The notes under the pieces are model-generated. The model ran no database searches. It was not told the origin of the DNA and saw only the letters and a program-made list of their open reading frames with translations. Below are positions 12,175 through 21,238 of a stretch of DNA of 23,249 nt, one piece after another. The position numbers were made by a program, and so were the translations under genes. Numbering within the stretch: the stretch's first letter is position 1; every line of letters starts with the position of its first letter. The stretch is from positions 3,241 to 26,489 of the IMG/VR virus record IMGVR_UViG_3300037963_005536. The stretch is one strand, 5' to 3'. Source of the DNA: a virus.

Positions 12175-12247
12175 AATAAAACTTTTTATTTTTAAGACTT
12201 AAAAATAACTCTAAAGATTTTAAAACAGATTTAATTAAGGATAACAT
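11984..12247 (-). CDS. Small helical protein overlapping the lipoprotein gene, Rz-like candidate
   Basis: The 87-residue protein begins MLSLIKSVLKSLELFLSLKNKKFYYDLYNEHRKREGNLI and continues with EIEKLRDSG, then DRADLLRKQLLSERQQFEHLSAFYSKTQEG, a likely coiled coil. I recall phage proteins with a SLKN-FxYDL start and EHLSAxY end, usually unassigned. The position, with an overlapping lipoprotein, fits the inner-membrane spanin, and the coiled coil fits the periplasmic bridge. The N-terminal segment contains two lysines and is amphipathic rather than a clear membrane span, which weakens the call. It starts 8 nt beyond the stop of the preceding gene. Confidence 0.6.
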   Translation of the reverse strand: MLSLIKSVLKSLELFLSLKNKKFYYDLYNEHRKREGNLIKEIEKLRDSGGNNNADRADLLRKQLLSERQQFEHLSAFYSKTQEGKPD

Positions 12248-12255
12248 AATTAGTA

Positions 12256-12453
12256 TTATGTCTTTGCGTCTTTCTTGAAATTATAAATTTCTTCCTCTTC
12301 CTCTTCGTCTTCCAATACTGCCGTTACCGACCCGTGAATTTTTTTGGCGCAATCAATCGCCCAATCAAGGGAGCCATCTAGAGTTGTCCCATAGCTGTGA
12401 TGGTAATCCCCCTTACGGTTATAAACTCTGTAAAGAACTCTGTTATTTTTCAT
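12256..12453 (-). CDS. Small protein with polyglutamate stretch
   Basis: The 65-residue protein has a compact start (MKNNRVLYRVYNRKGDYHHSYGT, then LDWAIDCAKKIHGSVTAVLED) and a run of five or more Glu (EDEEEEEEIYNF). It probably folds as one small beta-alpha unit and has no membrane segment. It overlaps the GNAT-like gene by 4 nt (ATGA) and precedes the spanin-like pair by 8 nt. No family recognised. Confidence 0.65.
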   Translation of the reverse strand: MKNNRVLYRVYNRKGDYHHSYGTTLDGSLDWAIDCAKKIHGSVTAVLEDEEEEEEIYNFKKDAKT

Positions 12454-13160
12454 TTTTTAGGAATAAACTCAAACGCTATTCTGCCAACATTTTCTTCGTC
12501 GTCAGAAAGAAGTCCATGAACTAAAACACGGTCAGGATAAAAGTCAACCCCTTTTTCGTCAAAAAGATAAGTTTTACCCTTTAAGCTTAATTTTCTCACT
12601 ACCCCATGCTTTACCCTTTTAGTTTCCCCTAAGAGAAACTCTTCATCCATGAGGGGTTTTGTTGTTTCGTTAGCCCCAATAACTTTAAATGTAACCTTCA
12701 TTGCATCTCTATCACACCAGACAATGGTATTATTGTCATCATTAAAGATGATAGCTGTTTTGTCATATTTTTCAATCCATTTTTTGTAAGTCTTAACTTT
12801 AAAGGTTCGCCTGATTTCGCTTTTTAAATAATTTTTATTACTGTTTTTAAGAGCCTCGGAGAATATAGCGTGAGTAGCCTCAATGAGCTTAGAGCTTCGA
12901 ACGCTACGCCAAATTCCAAAAATAAAAGCCACATCCAAACAGCATTCCTCTTCTTTTATAAAAGAAAAACCCACAAGGGTGCCATCCTTTTCGGCTTTGT
13001 AAACGCTGTAAGAGCAAAAATCCTCGAAAGATGCCTTGATTTTATTATCTCTTAAAGTTTTAGACGCAAAAGAACAAAAATCATAAGGCTTAGATTTAAT
13101 ACAGAAATCATAAAAATAAGGCCACGCCTCTTTTGCCTGTTTTAGCTGTGTAATTTTCAC
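12450..13160 (-). CDS. GNAT-like N-acetyltransferase-related phage protein
   Basis: The 236-residue protein begins with GTG at 13160, preceded by AAGAA and by a -10-like TATAAT. The first 150 residues suggest a GNAT fold: VYKAEKDGTLVGFSFIKEEE as the beta2-beta3 hairpin, LDVAFIFG as the beta4 strand, then a helix and KSEIRRTFKVKTYKKWIEKYDKTAIIF at the end. The usual acetyl-CoA loop (R/Q-x-x-G-x-G/A) is replaced by IWRSVRSSKL, so activity is doubtful. Residues after 150 form an extra beta-rich domain with KVIGAN and GVVRKLSLKGKTYLF. Similar GNAT-like proteins are common next to phage tail genes, where their role is unknown. It is the first gene leftward of the divergent promoter region. Confidence 0.5.
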   Translation of the reverse strand: MKITQLKQAKEAWPYFYDFCIKSKPYDFCSFASKTLRDNKIKASFEDFCSYSVYKAEKDGTLVGFSFIKEEECCLDVAFIFGIWRSVRSSKLIEATHAIFSEALKNSNKNYLKSEIRRTFKVKTYKKWIEKYDKTAIIFNDDNNTIVWCDRDAMKVTFKVIGANETTKPLMDEEFLLGETKRVKHGVVRKLSLKGKTYLFDEKGVDFYPDRVLVHGLLSDDEENVGRIAFEFIPKK

Positions 13161-13171
13161 TTCTTTTTTAT

Positions 13172-13199
13172 ATTATATTACATTGATGTGTAAATTAAA
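13172..13199 (-). promoter_or_regulatory. Divergent control region: -10 box and inverted repeat in the spacer
   Basis: On the minus strand a perfect TATAAT (13177-13172) lies 11 nt before the GTG at 13160. The 16-bp spacer (13178-13193) consists exactly of the inverted repeat TTACA-N6-TGTAA. The -35 hexamer (TTTAAT) is weak, which would suit activator dependence. The + strand tail operon starts on the other side, so one protein bound here could control both directions. Confidence 0.5.
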
Positions 13200-13201
13200 A
13201 T

Positions 13202-15313
13202 ATGGCGGCTGAAGGAAAAAACAAAGTGGCTAGTAGTCTACTCGACTTGCAATCCACCGCGATCTTGGAAATGTATAAAATTTTTCCAGATCGGATAAAT
13301 AAACCCACTCTTTTCATAGGTATTCATGGTGGGAGTGTTTTTGATAAAGCTATTGTGTGGCAAGGAGTTCAGTATTTACCGATGTCCATTGAGGCTGAAG
13401 GGTTCGATATTCTAGCTGATGGCAAACTGGCGAGACCAAAGATAAGAGTAGCTAACAAAAACAATCTTATTACAAACCTTTTGCAAAACAACAATGACCT
13501 AGTTAACGCAAAAATAATCAGAAAAAAGGTTCAGGTAAAGTATTTAGATGATGAGAATTTTGACGGCGGGAACCCATTTGGAGAGGCAGACTCTAAAGCG
13601 GAACTAGCAGACGATACATGGTTAATGGGAAGAAAAACCCAAGAGTCAAAAATTTTGGTTGAGTTTGAATTGTCCTCTCCGTTAGATTTAGAAAACTTTT
13701 CTGTAAACCCTAGAGGGGTGGTATCCAAGTTCTGCTATTGGCAATATAGGGGAGAGGGTTGTCGTTATGCAGGTCTTCCTATTGAGAGAGACGATGGAGA
13801 AGTATTTAAAAATCAAGATGGAGATCCTGTAGTTCCCACTTGGCCCTCAAGTTATAAAGCAGAAGGGTCTCCTGTAACCTATGTTGCTGATCCTGACGCA
13901 ATATGGCACGAGAATAGAATCTACGAAGAAGGAGACATCGTTTTTACAGAAAGCCCTACTATAAAGCTTTCTCCACCTGATGGAGCTGTCAACACAGAAG
14001 GATCGCCTTTGAGAACTTATTTTGTTTGTGTTAGTGGTGGCGATGCAAATAAAGGGCAACACCCAGAATGGAACCCCAGTTATTGGCAGAAAGACGGGTG
14101 CAGCAAAAGACTTAGTGCTTGTAAAAAAAGATTTAATACAGTTGATTTTGTTGAATTTGTTCAAGGACAGAACACCTTTTCAGGATTTAGCGGGGTAAAA
14201 ATTACAGGAGTGTCAAGTTTAGACAATAGGGCTATTCCTACCCATACAGGATTGTTTCACAGCACCGACCCCGCAGTGACAGGTCATTTTGACAAGAATT
14301 GGACGATAGTAGGATGGGCGCATACTAACGGAGCAACCCCAAGGGGAGGAGGGATTTTATCTACCTCGATGGGCGACAAGGGTAATTGGCCTATTAGTAG
14401 ATTTATAAATATAGGTAGAAAGCAAAGTCCTCGGATTGTTGCCAGTTTTTTGGGATGGGAGTTAAGCAGTAGCGAGGCCGCTGGCACTGCTTTTAGAGAA
14501 GTAGTTTTAAAAAACAACTTACAAACCAACGGGGAAGACAGAGAGTGGACAAGATATGTTATTACCAACAGCACAGGAACAGCGAATTTTATTAACGGAG
14601 AAGGGGACGACGAAGACACAATTATTAATTTTCATGTTAATGATAACAATATAGATCTGGGAGCTAATGACCCAGAAACTAGAAGGTTGTTGTCTCACAA
14701 TTTTGGAAACTTTGCTAGCTGGGGAGAGAGGAAGGCCATGACATGGGACACTTATTCCAAAAAAGCCACCCCTCAAACTTTCATGTTGGGAGCGCAAGAG
14801 TATTCACAAAATACACAAGGTTATGAAACCAATGATGGTTTCTATACTACCTCTATGAATGGTATATTAGGTCCGTGGGCCGTGTGGAATAGGAACTTGA
14901 ATCAAGAAGAGATCAGTTACCTTTATAAAACAATTCCCTCGCCTTATGGGGGGATAGAAAATACAGTAAGTTTTGTCCCGCGCCCTTACCATGAATGCAC
15001 AGGAAGGATGAGCACTTTAACAGGGGGAACTGGTGATGGAATGCCAGCAGGAACAGCCCCCCTTCTTTACGGACAACATAGTTTGGTTGCGTGGTGGGAT
15101 GGAAGCACGGGAAGCGCAGCAATTGGTAATGGTTTGCTTGATATTCACACAGGTGGAAATCACTTAACGGGAAGTGGAACCTTTAGCGGAGTAAGGGAAG
15201 ACTATTATATGCCATCTTCGACTTCAGTAGCTAACCCAACCCCACCCAACCCTAGATATGGAGGATTCCCAGGAACAGATGGATTTAGTTATGGAAGAAA
15301 CACAAGATTTTAA
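13202..15313 (+). CDS. Lambda L-like minor tail protein with inserted lectin-like domain
   Basis: The first 320 residues follow lambda gpL: a beta-rich start (SSLLDLQSTAILEMYKI), then four cysteines, Cys178 and Cys187 (FCYWQYRGEGCRY) and Cys300 and Cys307 (GCSKRLSACKKRF), which hold an iron-sulfur cluster in lambda. Between the pairs there is a chitin-binding-like segment (YEEGDIVF ... YFVCVSGG ... GQHPEWNPSYW). The C-terminus, RYGGFPGTDGFSYG, is the usual gpL end. Between about 318 and 680 a large domain is inserted, with the LamG/concanavalin-like features GPWAVWNRNLNQEEISYLY and a beta-sandwich pattern. The protein is therefore 703 rather than about 230 residues. It is the first gene of the rightward tail unit. 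Confidence 0.82.
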   Translation: MAAEGKNKVASSLLDLQSTAILEMYKIFPDRINKPTLFIGIHGGSVFDKAIVWQGVQYLPMSIEAEGFDILADGKLARPKIRVANKNNLITNLLQNNNDLVNAKIIRKKVQVKYLDDENFDGGNPFGEADSKAELADDTWLMGRKTQESKILVEFELSSPLDLENFSVNPRGVVSKFCYWQYRGEGCRYAGLPIERDDGEVFKNQDGDPVVPTWPSSYKAEGSPVTYVADPDAIWHENRIYEEGDIVFTESPTIKLSPPDGAVNTEGSPLRTYFVCVSGGDANKGQHPEWNPSYWQKDGCSKRLSACKKRFNTVDFVEFVQGQNTFSGFSGVKITGVSSLDNRAIPTHTGLFHSTDPAVTGHFDKNWTIVGWAHTNGATPRGGGILSTSMGDKGNWPISRFINIGRKQSPRIVASFLGWELSSSEAAGTAFREVVLKNNLQTNGEDREWTRYVITNSTGTANFINGEGDDEDTIINFHVNDNNIDLGANDPETRRLLSHNFGNFASWGERKAMTWDTYSKKATPQTFMLGAQEYSQNTQGYETNDGFYTTSMNGILGPWAVWNRNLNQEEISYLYKTIPSPYGGIENTVSFVPRPYHECTGRMSTLTGGTGDGMPAGTAPLLYGQHSLVAWWDGSTGSAAIGNGLLDIHTGGNHLTGSGTFSGVREDYYMPSSTSVANPTPPNPRYGGFPGTDGFSYGRNTRF

Positions 15314-15698
15314 AAGAGCAAGTTCTGCAATAAAGCATATAAAGGAGCTATCTCACAAAAACTTTACAAGAGAAATTTGTGGATTCCTTGGCTATGACAG
15401 AAACTTAAAAAAGTATATTGTTCAGCTGGAAAATAATATTGCACACGACCCTTCTTCCTTTTTCCTGATAGACCCTCTTAATTATTTACTTTTTAAAGAT
15501 AAGTATGCAATGATAGCTGTTTTTCATAGTCATGTAGTCGGCAACGAAGACGAATCAGAGTTTGATATAAAAATGGCAGACAACTGTTGTCATCCTTTTT
15601 TGATTTATAGCCTTAACACTAAAAAAATTAATATTTATACACCCAAAAACTCTGAAGTAGATGTAAATAAACTAGAGAGGATTAAGGCTGCATTATGA
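15279..15698 (+). CDS. Lambda K-like tail protein, JAMM (Mov34) domain only
   Basis: I choose the ATG at 15279, with AGGA 5 nt before it; 15258 and 15291 are other in-frame options, and all overlap the L-like gene. The 139-residue protein has the JAMM metalloprotease signature: Glu32 (REICGF), His83-Ser-His85, then seven residues, Ser93, two residues and Asp96 (FHSHVVGNEDESEFD). Lambda gpK carries this domain followed by NlpC/P60; the second domain is absent here. The product probably acts in tail-tip assembly. Cys residues at DNCCHP follow the active site. Its stop overlaps the next start (ATGA). Confidence 0.82.
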   Translation: MDLVMEETQDFKRASSAIKHIKELSHKNFTREICGFLGYDRNLKKYIVQLENNIAHDPSSFFLIDPLNYLLFKDKYAMIAVFHSHVVGNEDESEFDIKMADNCCHPFLIYSLNTKKINIYTPKNSEVDVNKLERIKAAL

Positions 15699-16324
15699 CA
15701 ACGGTAAAATTACATGGTATTTTGGCAACGGAATTTGGCAAAGTATTCAAAATGCAAATAGACAATCCTAAAAATGTCTTGGAGGCTATTGACTGCAATA
15801 GAAGTGGTTTTATTAGAAGGGTTATTGAACTCCAAAAAGACGGTTTTTGTTATGACATTATTATTAATAAAAATAAAATTGTTGATGGAAACCAAATGAA
15901 TTCTCTTAAGAATCCCGAAACAATAGATTTGGTTCCCGCTATTGTGGGAAGCGGAATTGGCATGGCAGTTAGTGCAATAGTTAGCGCAATAGGTCTTACT
16001 GGACTACCAGCACTTATAGCAAAAGTAATTATATTTGCTGCTATCGCTTACGCCTTAACACCCAAACCAGAATTTGACCAATTAGAAATAGAGGCTGACG
16101 CTTCAAAAACATCACTTGTTTTTAGTAACACAGTAAACACCGCCAGTCAGGGTTCTTTGGTTCCCATAGGTTATGGTAGGTTGAAAGTGGGATCTCAGGT
16201 CGTTCAAGCCTCTGTTAAGTCATATCCACAATCTCAAACAACAGAACAGACTTTCTTGAGGAATTCTCCGCTTGGAGACAATGCCCTAATTACCAATCGC
16301 GCTCCTAACGCTAATACCCAGTAA
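15695..16324 (+). CDS. Lambda I-like tail assembly protein
   Basis: The 209-residue protein lies between the K-like and J-like genes, the conserved position of gpI. The N-terminal half is a small beta-grasp-type region (MTTVKLHGILATEFGK), as in the lambda tail I family. A Gly/Ala/Ile-rich stretch (GSGIGMAVSAIVSAIGL, LIAKVIIFAAIAYALTP) lies at about 86-121, and the C-terminal part has GSLVPIGYGRLKVGSQVVQASV, the segment usual for this family. It is needed for tail-tip assembly and not for the final virion in lambda. It overlaps both neighbours (ATGA and TAATG). Confidence 0.85.
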   Translation: MTTVKLHGILATEFGKVFKMQIDNPKNVLEAIDCNRSGFIRRVIELQKDGFCYDIIINKNKIVDGNQMNSLKNPETIDLVPAIVGSGIGMAVSAIVSAIGLTGLPALIAKVIIFAAIAYALTPKPEFDQLEIEADASKTSLVFSNTVNTASQGSLVPIGYGRLKVGSQVVQASVKSYPQSQTTEQTFLRNSPLGDNALITNRAPNANTQ

Positions 16325-19300
16325 TGAGTCATATATTAAAAAAGGTAGGAATTGCAGGAGCGGGAGGCGGTGGAAAACCAAAACCCCCAATATATAGACC
16401 TCCACAACTAGGACAGCTTCAATATGGAGCTTCTTTTAGCTATTCTGAAACGTTAGACTTAATAAGTGACGGACCAATCGAAGGGTTAGTAAATAAAGAT
16501 GGAAACATTGTAAGGGGTCTCAAAATATTACAAGGAATTTATTTAGATGATACAGCAGTCGCCGTTAGCGATAATAATAATATTGGTCAGACGACAGCTG
16601 AAATAGATCAATTAACTGCTGAACTGGGAGCAATGCCTCTGACTAGCACCTCTGCTCCAACCTTTTGTAAGAAATATTTTTTAGAACTTCAAAATGCCAG
16701 CACCAGAAGTGCGGCTGGAAGAATTACAGCGTTACGATATTCAGCTGCGGACGGATCAATAATAGCTTCAGAAATAACAGAATTACCCAACGTAAACCTT
16801 GTTTACATTCAAACCAGAAACAATTTTAGGGTAAATCAAACAGAGATAATTCAAGGAGAAGGAACTTATTATCCTACAAAAGCAGATAGATATGCCCTAT
16901 TCATAAGAGCCTATCTAAAATACAGGCAATCTCTGGGAGCTGAGACTTTTGAATTCTTTTTAGATGGAAACAGAGTGACAGGGCTGAGTGATACAAACGC
17001 AGCATATAGAAACACCCATAAACTAAAAACTAACACAAGAGCTTGTTTCTGGACAGATAATACCACACTAGCAAATTCTAAATTTTTCTTTGGAGTTAAT
17101 GTAAACGCCTTTGACCCTAACACTTGGGCGTGGGGTTTGGGAAATTTTGGCCCAGAATGGTGGGGGACAGCTCCAAACTGGGCAATAAATTCAAATACTA
17201 TTAGGAACAATGATGCTGGAATTAGCGTCTTTCCTGATACTCACTTATTCGCAAATGAGTTCGCTAAAGAAGAGTTAGAAGCAATAAAGGCTTTATATGA
17301 TGAAGCCAACGGTTTGACATCTCCCAATATTTATCAAAAAACGGTGGCTGAACAAGCTCTCGCTAGACTTGGTTGGACAGAAGACAGCTCGATAGCTGAT
17401 TTGCTTAAGAATTTTTTAGGCCCAGCGGAGGTTGGGCCTATCATGGCTACGTGGGATAACCCATTTTGGTTTCAAGAGAGTGATGGACCCGCTTGGAACA
17501 TACAGGGTGGGGGCAATATGCTGCAAGAAAACAGTCAGATAGGTTTTGTTATTTTAAAAGTGGAAAACACGGGTAATTCGAACCTAGATGATAACAGTAT
17601 TGTAGATGACGGAAACGTTATAAATATGCAAAGCATTCTTGTGGGGGGGCTAAACGGGTATAATTTACAAAATTTATTGTCACAAAACCCAGCGTTTATG
17701 GACTACGTGGATGTTACCTGCCCCGAAGTCGATACTGATGGCAAAATGAATGGAAAAATGAGGGGTTTTGTCATCATAAAATTCAGAATAGACAAGGAAC
17801 AGGAAAGGGTGCGTTTTGACACCAATTTCGATGGCACTGTCAATGAACTTGATAACTATGCTCCCCACGGAATGACTCACACTTTTAATGTTGACGGAGA
17901 TTTAATAAACCTTTTGTCTGACATTTCGACCTTAACTTATACTTCAGTAGCAGATATGGAAGAGGTTGAGACTCAAGTAGAAGATGACTCAAGCACCGTT
18001 AATAGTTTTCCTATAACCAATTTAAAATATAATTACAGCAATGTAATGGCAGAGTTTAGACGGGGAGAAGAAAATCAAAGCCCGTTTAATTTCTTCAAAA
18101 GTATTTATATAGATCACATTTACAATAGGCAATTATTTGGGCCATTTGGAACCAAACGGGCCTCGATAGATAGAACACTAAACGCGCAAGTTAACGCTCC
18201 TCAAAGAATTTTTGCAAACTCTCTAATGCTCACAAGGTCACAAGTATTAGATCCTGTAGGAAGTGCGGGAAGCAGCAATGGTAAAAACTTCAACTTAGAT
18301 ATTGGTGAAGACAGCCTTCCTGTTAACGAAGGAAGCGATGACAATAGATATACGGGTCAAGACGGATCATACAGAAACTATTCTGAGTGGGGGAAAGATT
18401 CATTTGCACATTGGGACGAACAAGCTATCCCTGTTGTCCACACTGTTTATAATCCAAATGTAAAAAGTGCATTTATAACTTTGGACGTAACTTCTTTAAG
18501 AGACACACTTATTAAAGACGTTGAAAATGTTGATTTTACAGATGAGACGCTTAAGATAGGAACAACATTCCCTACTGTAGTAAACTTTAGAGTAGAAACG
18601 GGTAAAATTGGAAAGAACTCAGATGGGACAGACGGTCAGGAAATACCATACAGAACCTATGATTTTAAAATAGTAGCCTTAATTGAAGGAAACACTTTAA
18701 TTGATATAGGGAATCCTGAACTAGACCCCAATACAGCAAGGCAGTTTATTACTCCACTTAGTTCAGTAAATCAAACATCTACAGTAAACACACCCTTTGA
18801 GTTGCCTCCAACAAAGATTACACAACAAGAAATTCTCTCAGCAGACGGGGAAAGAGGTATAGAAGCAGGAACAATCGAGGAAGACAGCACACAAAAAAGA
18901 TATATTAAAGTAACTAAACTGTCTTATGAAACTAATTCTGTTCTTTTGTCTAAAGACATAAGTGTAAATAAAGTAACGGAAATTATTGATTGTAATCTAA
19001 CTTATCCATTTGCTTCAATTATTGCTACAAAATTAGACTCTAGGTCTTTCTCAAGTATTCCTAGAAGAAGCTTTGACTGTAAGTTAAAAAAAGTAAAAGT
19101 TCCAAGTAATTACTTTCCTGAAAAAGTAAATGGAAAAGACAAGAGGTATTATCAAACACAAGGAGAATTCGATGATGCTCCTAAGGAAGACAAGTTAGTT
19201 TATAAAGGAGATTGGAACGGTGAGTTTCATGACACCTTAAAATGGACAGATAACCCCGCTTGGATTCTTTACGATTTATTAACTAACAACCGCTATGGTA

Positions 19301-21237
19301 TGGGTTCTCATATTGACCCCACTACAATAAACAAATGGCAGTTATATAAAATAGGAAGGTTTTGTGATGCGGTGGATTCTAATGGATACTTTGAAGGAGT
19401 AACAGACGGCAGAGGTGGAAAGGAACCCCGTTTCTCTTGTAATATTGTATTTGATCAAGGACAGAAAATTTTTGATGCAATTAATACTATCTCCTCTCTG
19501 TTTAGAGGGCGCACCTTCTTTAATAGTTCAGAAATTAATTTTGTAGACGATAGGCCGCGAAACCCCGTTAATCTATTTACCAACGAATCAGTAAAAGACG
19601 GACTCTTCTATTATTCAAATAATCAAAGAGATCAACAGTTCAATACAATTGAAATTGGATTTAGGGATCGTTTTGATAACTTTAGTCCAAAGATTGAGGT
19701 TATTGAAGATGAAGCTGACATTATGCAGCGAGGAGTCTTTAAGAAGCGGATAGAGGGGATAGGAATAACTTCCAGATCAATGGCAAGAAGGGTGGGTCAA
19801 CACCAAATATATTCCAACATTAAAGAGAACCAAAATGTAGCGTTTACAGCGGGACTAGAAACCCTTTTGTGTAGACCTGGAGATCTAGTAATTGTAGAGG
19901 ACGAATTAAAAACAAATCACGCAAACTTCGGTAAAATTCTAAACGTAGACCTAGATGAAGAACAAATTAGAGTTTCTAATAAATTTATTACAGATGATTT
20001 TGATGGAAAATTAACTATTTATAATCCAACTGGAATAGATACAATTGGAGATATTGGTGATATAGCTACACTAAACAGAGAACGTTACTATAGCTTTGAG
20101 GTTACAGGTTTAGGCACTGATGCTTGGAGTAGCTATACGGGAGAATATGGTTTCTCGGGATATACTGAGGGTTACTCGGATGCCGTTGGGGGTATTGAAG
20201 GACAAAGTAAATTCCAACAATACGCTATGTATACTGGTGCAATAAGGACTGACGCTTCATATTTCGCCAGTGGAAACTTGCTTTACTTTGAAACTGGGGT
20301 TTCAGGCTGGGTATTTGGGTCTGGAAACGCAATAGAATTATATTCTGGAGATTTAATATCTAAATTAACTGGTGATCAAAGTCTGACAGCATTTAATACG
20401 GGAACAATAACAGAGATTGACATGACTGAGGCAAGTAAAAGAGCCACAGCAGGAGCAAAGAACCACTATCCATTTTCTGGAATAGACGAATCAACACTTC
20501 TCGTTGGGACGAGGGGGGTTCTGGAGTCAGAGGTTTCTGGAGTTACCCCCGAACAAATTACTGTTTTAAATGTTACAGGGGAAATTACAAACAAAAGCTA
20601 CGGATGTTTGATTTCGGGATTTGATAGGCCAGAACTTCTTCCTTTTGTTAAATTAGGAAGCCCAACTAAATTTGAAATTAAGAATGCTAGCGAATTCGTT
20701 TACAAGGTAACCTCCATGAAAGAAGAGGCTGCTAATGAATATTTAGTAACCGCAACTAAATACGACACAGGTAAATTTAATTTAATTGAAAACCATGTAA
20801 GTGTCGAAGATAAGCCCAATACTTACAGCTACAAGGTTTCTCAAAGCGTTAATGGAGTCACATATTCTACGTTAGATACTCCAGAAATAAAGTCTTTAAA
20901 TACAGGGATTCCCAACGCTGTTGACAATACTCTTAGTATTACAGGAATGTGGACAGATGTTGATAATAATACTGGATATAATGCTAGGTTAACCTTACCT
21001 AATGGATCACTCATATCATCAGGAAATGGACAATACGTTACAGGAATAGAGTTTACAGGACTAAATCAAGTAGGAGTGTATACATTAGAGGTTTGTGCTC
21101 TTGGTGACAATGTGGCAGCAGGAGGAAGCACAGCCTCATATTTTGATTCTCAATACGATTCATCTGGAATTTTTGTTCTTTACGATGAATTGGATGCATT
21201 CACTAAATCATTTGTAAATAACATACAGGTTTTATAA
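16324..21237 (+). CDS. Tail tip attachment protein J-like (host specificity)
   Basis: The 1637-residue protein is the central tail-tip protein that contacts the host receptor. The N-terminus (FSYSETLDLISDGPIEGLVN) matches the J start, and a conserved block begins near 915 (KVKVPSNYFPEK, DNPAWILYDLLTNNRYGMGSHID, GGKEPRFSCNIVFD, VDDRPRNPVNLFTN, then LCRPGDLVIVEDE). Compared with lambda J (1132 residues), roughly 600 to 700 extra residues precede VPSNY. That region includes an EF-hand-type loop at about 499-510 (DTNFDGTVNELD). The last 140 residues (about 1500-1637) are FN3-like. It starts at a TAATG junction with the I-like gene; the next gene follows its stop by 1 nt. Confidence 0.9.
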   Translation: MSHILKKVGIAGAGGGGKPKPPIYRPPQLGQLQYGASFSYSETLDLISDGPIEGLVNKDGNIVRGLKILQGIYLDDTAVAVSDNNNIGQTTAEIDQLTAELGAMPLTSTSAPTFCKKYFLELQNASTRSAAGRITALRYSAADGSIIASEITELPNVNLVYIQTRNNFRVNQTEIIQGEGTYYPTKADRYALFIRAYLKYRQSLGAETFEFFLDGNRVTGLSDTNAAYRNTHKLKTNTRACFWTDNTTLANSKFFFGVNVNAFDPNTWAWGLGNFGPEWWGTAPNWAINSNTIRNNDAGISVFPDTHLFANEFAKEELEAIKALYDEANGLTSPNIYQKTVAEQALARLGWTEDSSIADLLKNFLGPAEVGPIMATWDNPFWFQESDGPAWNIQGGGNMLQENSQIGFVILKVENTGNSNLDDNSIVDDGNVINMQSILVGGLNGYNLQNLLSQNPAFMDYVDVTCPEVDTDGKMNGKMRGFVIIKFRIDKEQERVRFDTNFDGTVNELDNYAPHGMTHTFNVDGDLINLLSDISTLTYTSVADMEEVETQVEDDSSTVNSFPITNLKYNYSNVMAEFRRGEENQSPFNFFKSIYIDHIYNRQLFGPFGTKRASIDRTLNAQVNAPQRIFANSLMLTRSQVLDPVGSAGSSNGKNFNLDIGEDSLPVNEGSDDNRYTGQDGSYRNYSEWGKDSFAHWDEQAIPVVHTVYNPNVKSAFITLDVTSLRDTLIKDVENVDFTDETLKIGTTFPTVVNFRVETGKIGKNSDGTDGQEIPYRTYDFKIVALIEGNTLIDIGNPELDPNTARQFITPLSSVNQTSTVNTPFELPPTKITQQEILSADGERGIEAGTIEEDSTQKRYIKVTKLSYETNSVLLSKDISVNKVTEIIDCNLTYPFASIIATKLDSRSFSSIPRRSFDCKLKKVKVPSNYFPEKVNGKDKRYYQTQGEFDDAPKEDKLVYKGDWNGEFHDTLKWTDNPAWILYDLLTNNRYGMGSHIDPTTINKWQLYKIGRFCDAVDSNGYFEGVTDGRGGKEPRFSCNIVFDQGQKIFDAINTISSLFRGRTFFNSSEINFVDDRPRNPVNLFTNESVKDGLFYYSNNQRDQQFNTIEIGFRDRFDNFSPKIEVIEDEADIMQRGVFKKRIEGIGITSRSMARRVGQHQIYSNIKENQNVAFTAGLETLLCRPGDLVIVEDELKTNHANFGKILNVDLDEEQIRVSNKFITDDFDGKLTIYNPTGIDTIGDIGDIATLNRERYYSFEVTGLGTDAWSSYTGEYGFSGYTEGYSDAVGGIEGQSKFQQYAMYTGAIRTDASYFASGNLLYFETGVSGWVFGSGNAIELYSGDLISKLTGDQSLTAFNTGTITEIDMTEASKRATAGAKNHYPFSGIDESTLLVGTRGVLESEVSGVTPEQITVLNVTGEITNKSYGCLISGFDRPELLPFVKLGSPTKFEIKNASEFVYKVTSMKEEAANEYLVTATKYDTGKFNLIENHVSVEDKPNTYSYKVSQSVNGVTYSTLDTPEIKSLNTGIPNAVDNTLSITGMWTDVDNNTGYNARLTLPNGSLISSGNGQYVTGIEFTGLNQVGVYTLEVCALGDNVAAGGSTASYFDSQYDSSGIFVLYDELDAFTKSFVNNIQVL

Positions 21238-21238
21238 A

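Noticed and set aside
13169-13201. Sigma70 promoter for the tail operon just before 13202
   Set aside because: TAAATT lies 5 nt before the ATG, but the hexamer 16 bp upstream (tatatt) is not -35-like. The region may need an activator or a phage sigma factor.
13531-15122. Several minus-strand frames inside the gpL-like gene
   Set aside because: They are shadows of the tail gene: no start signals, odd composition, no recognisable motifs.
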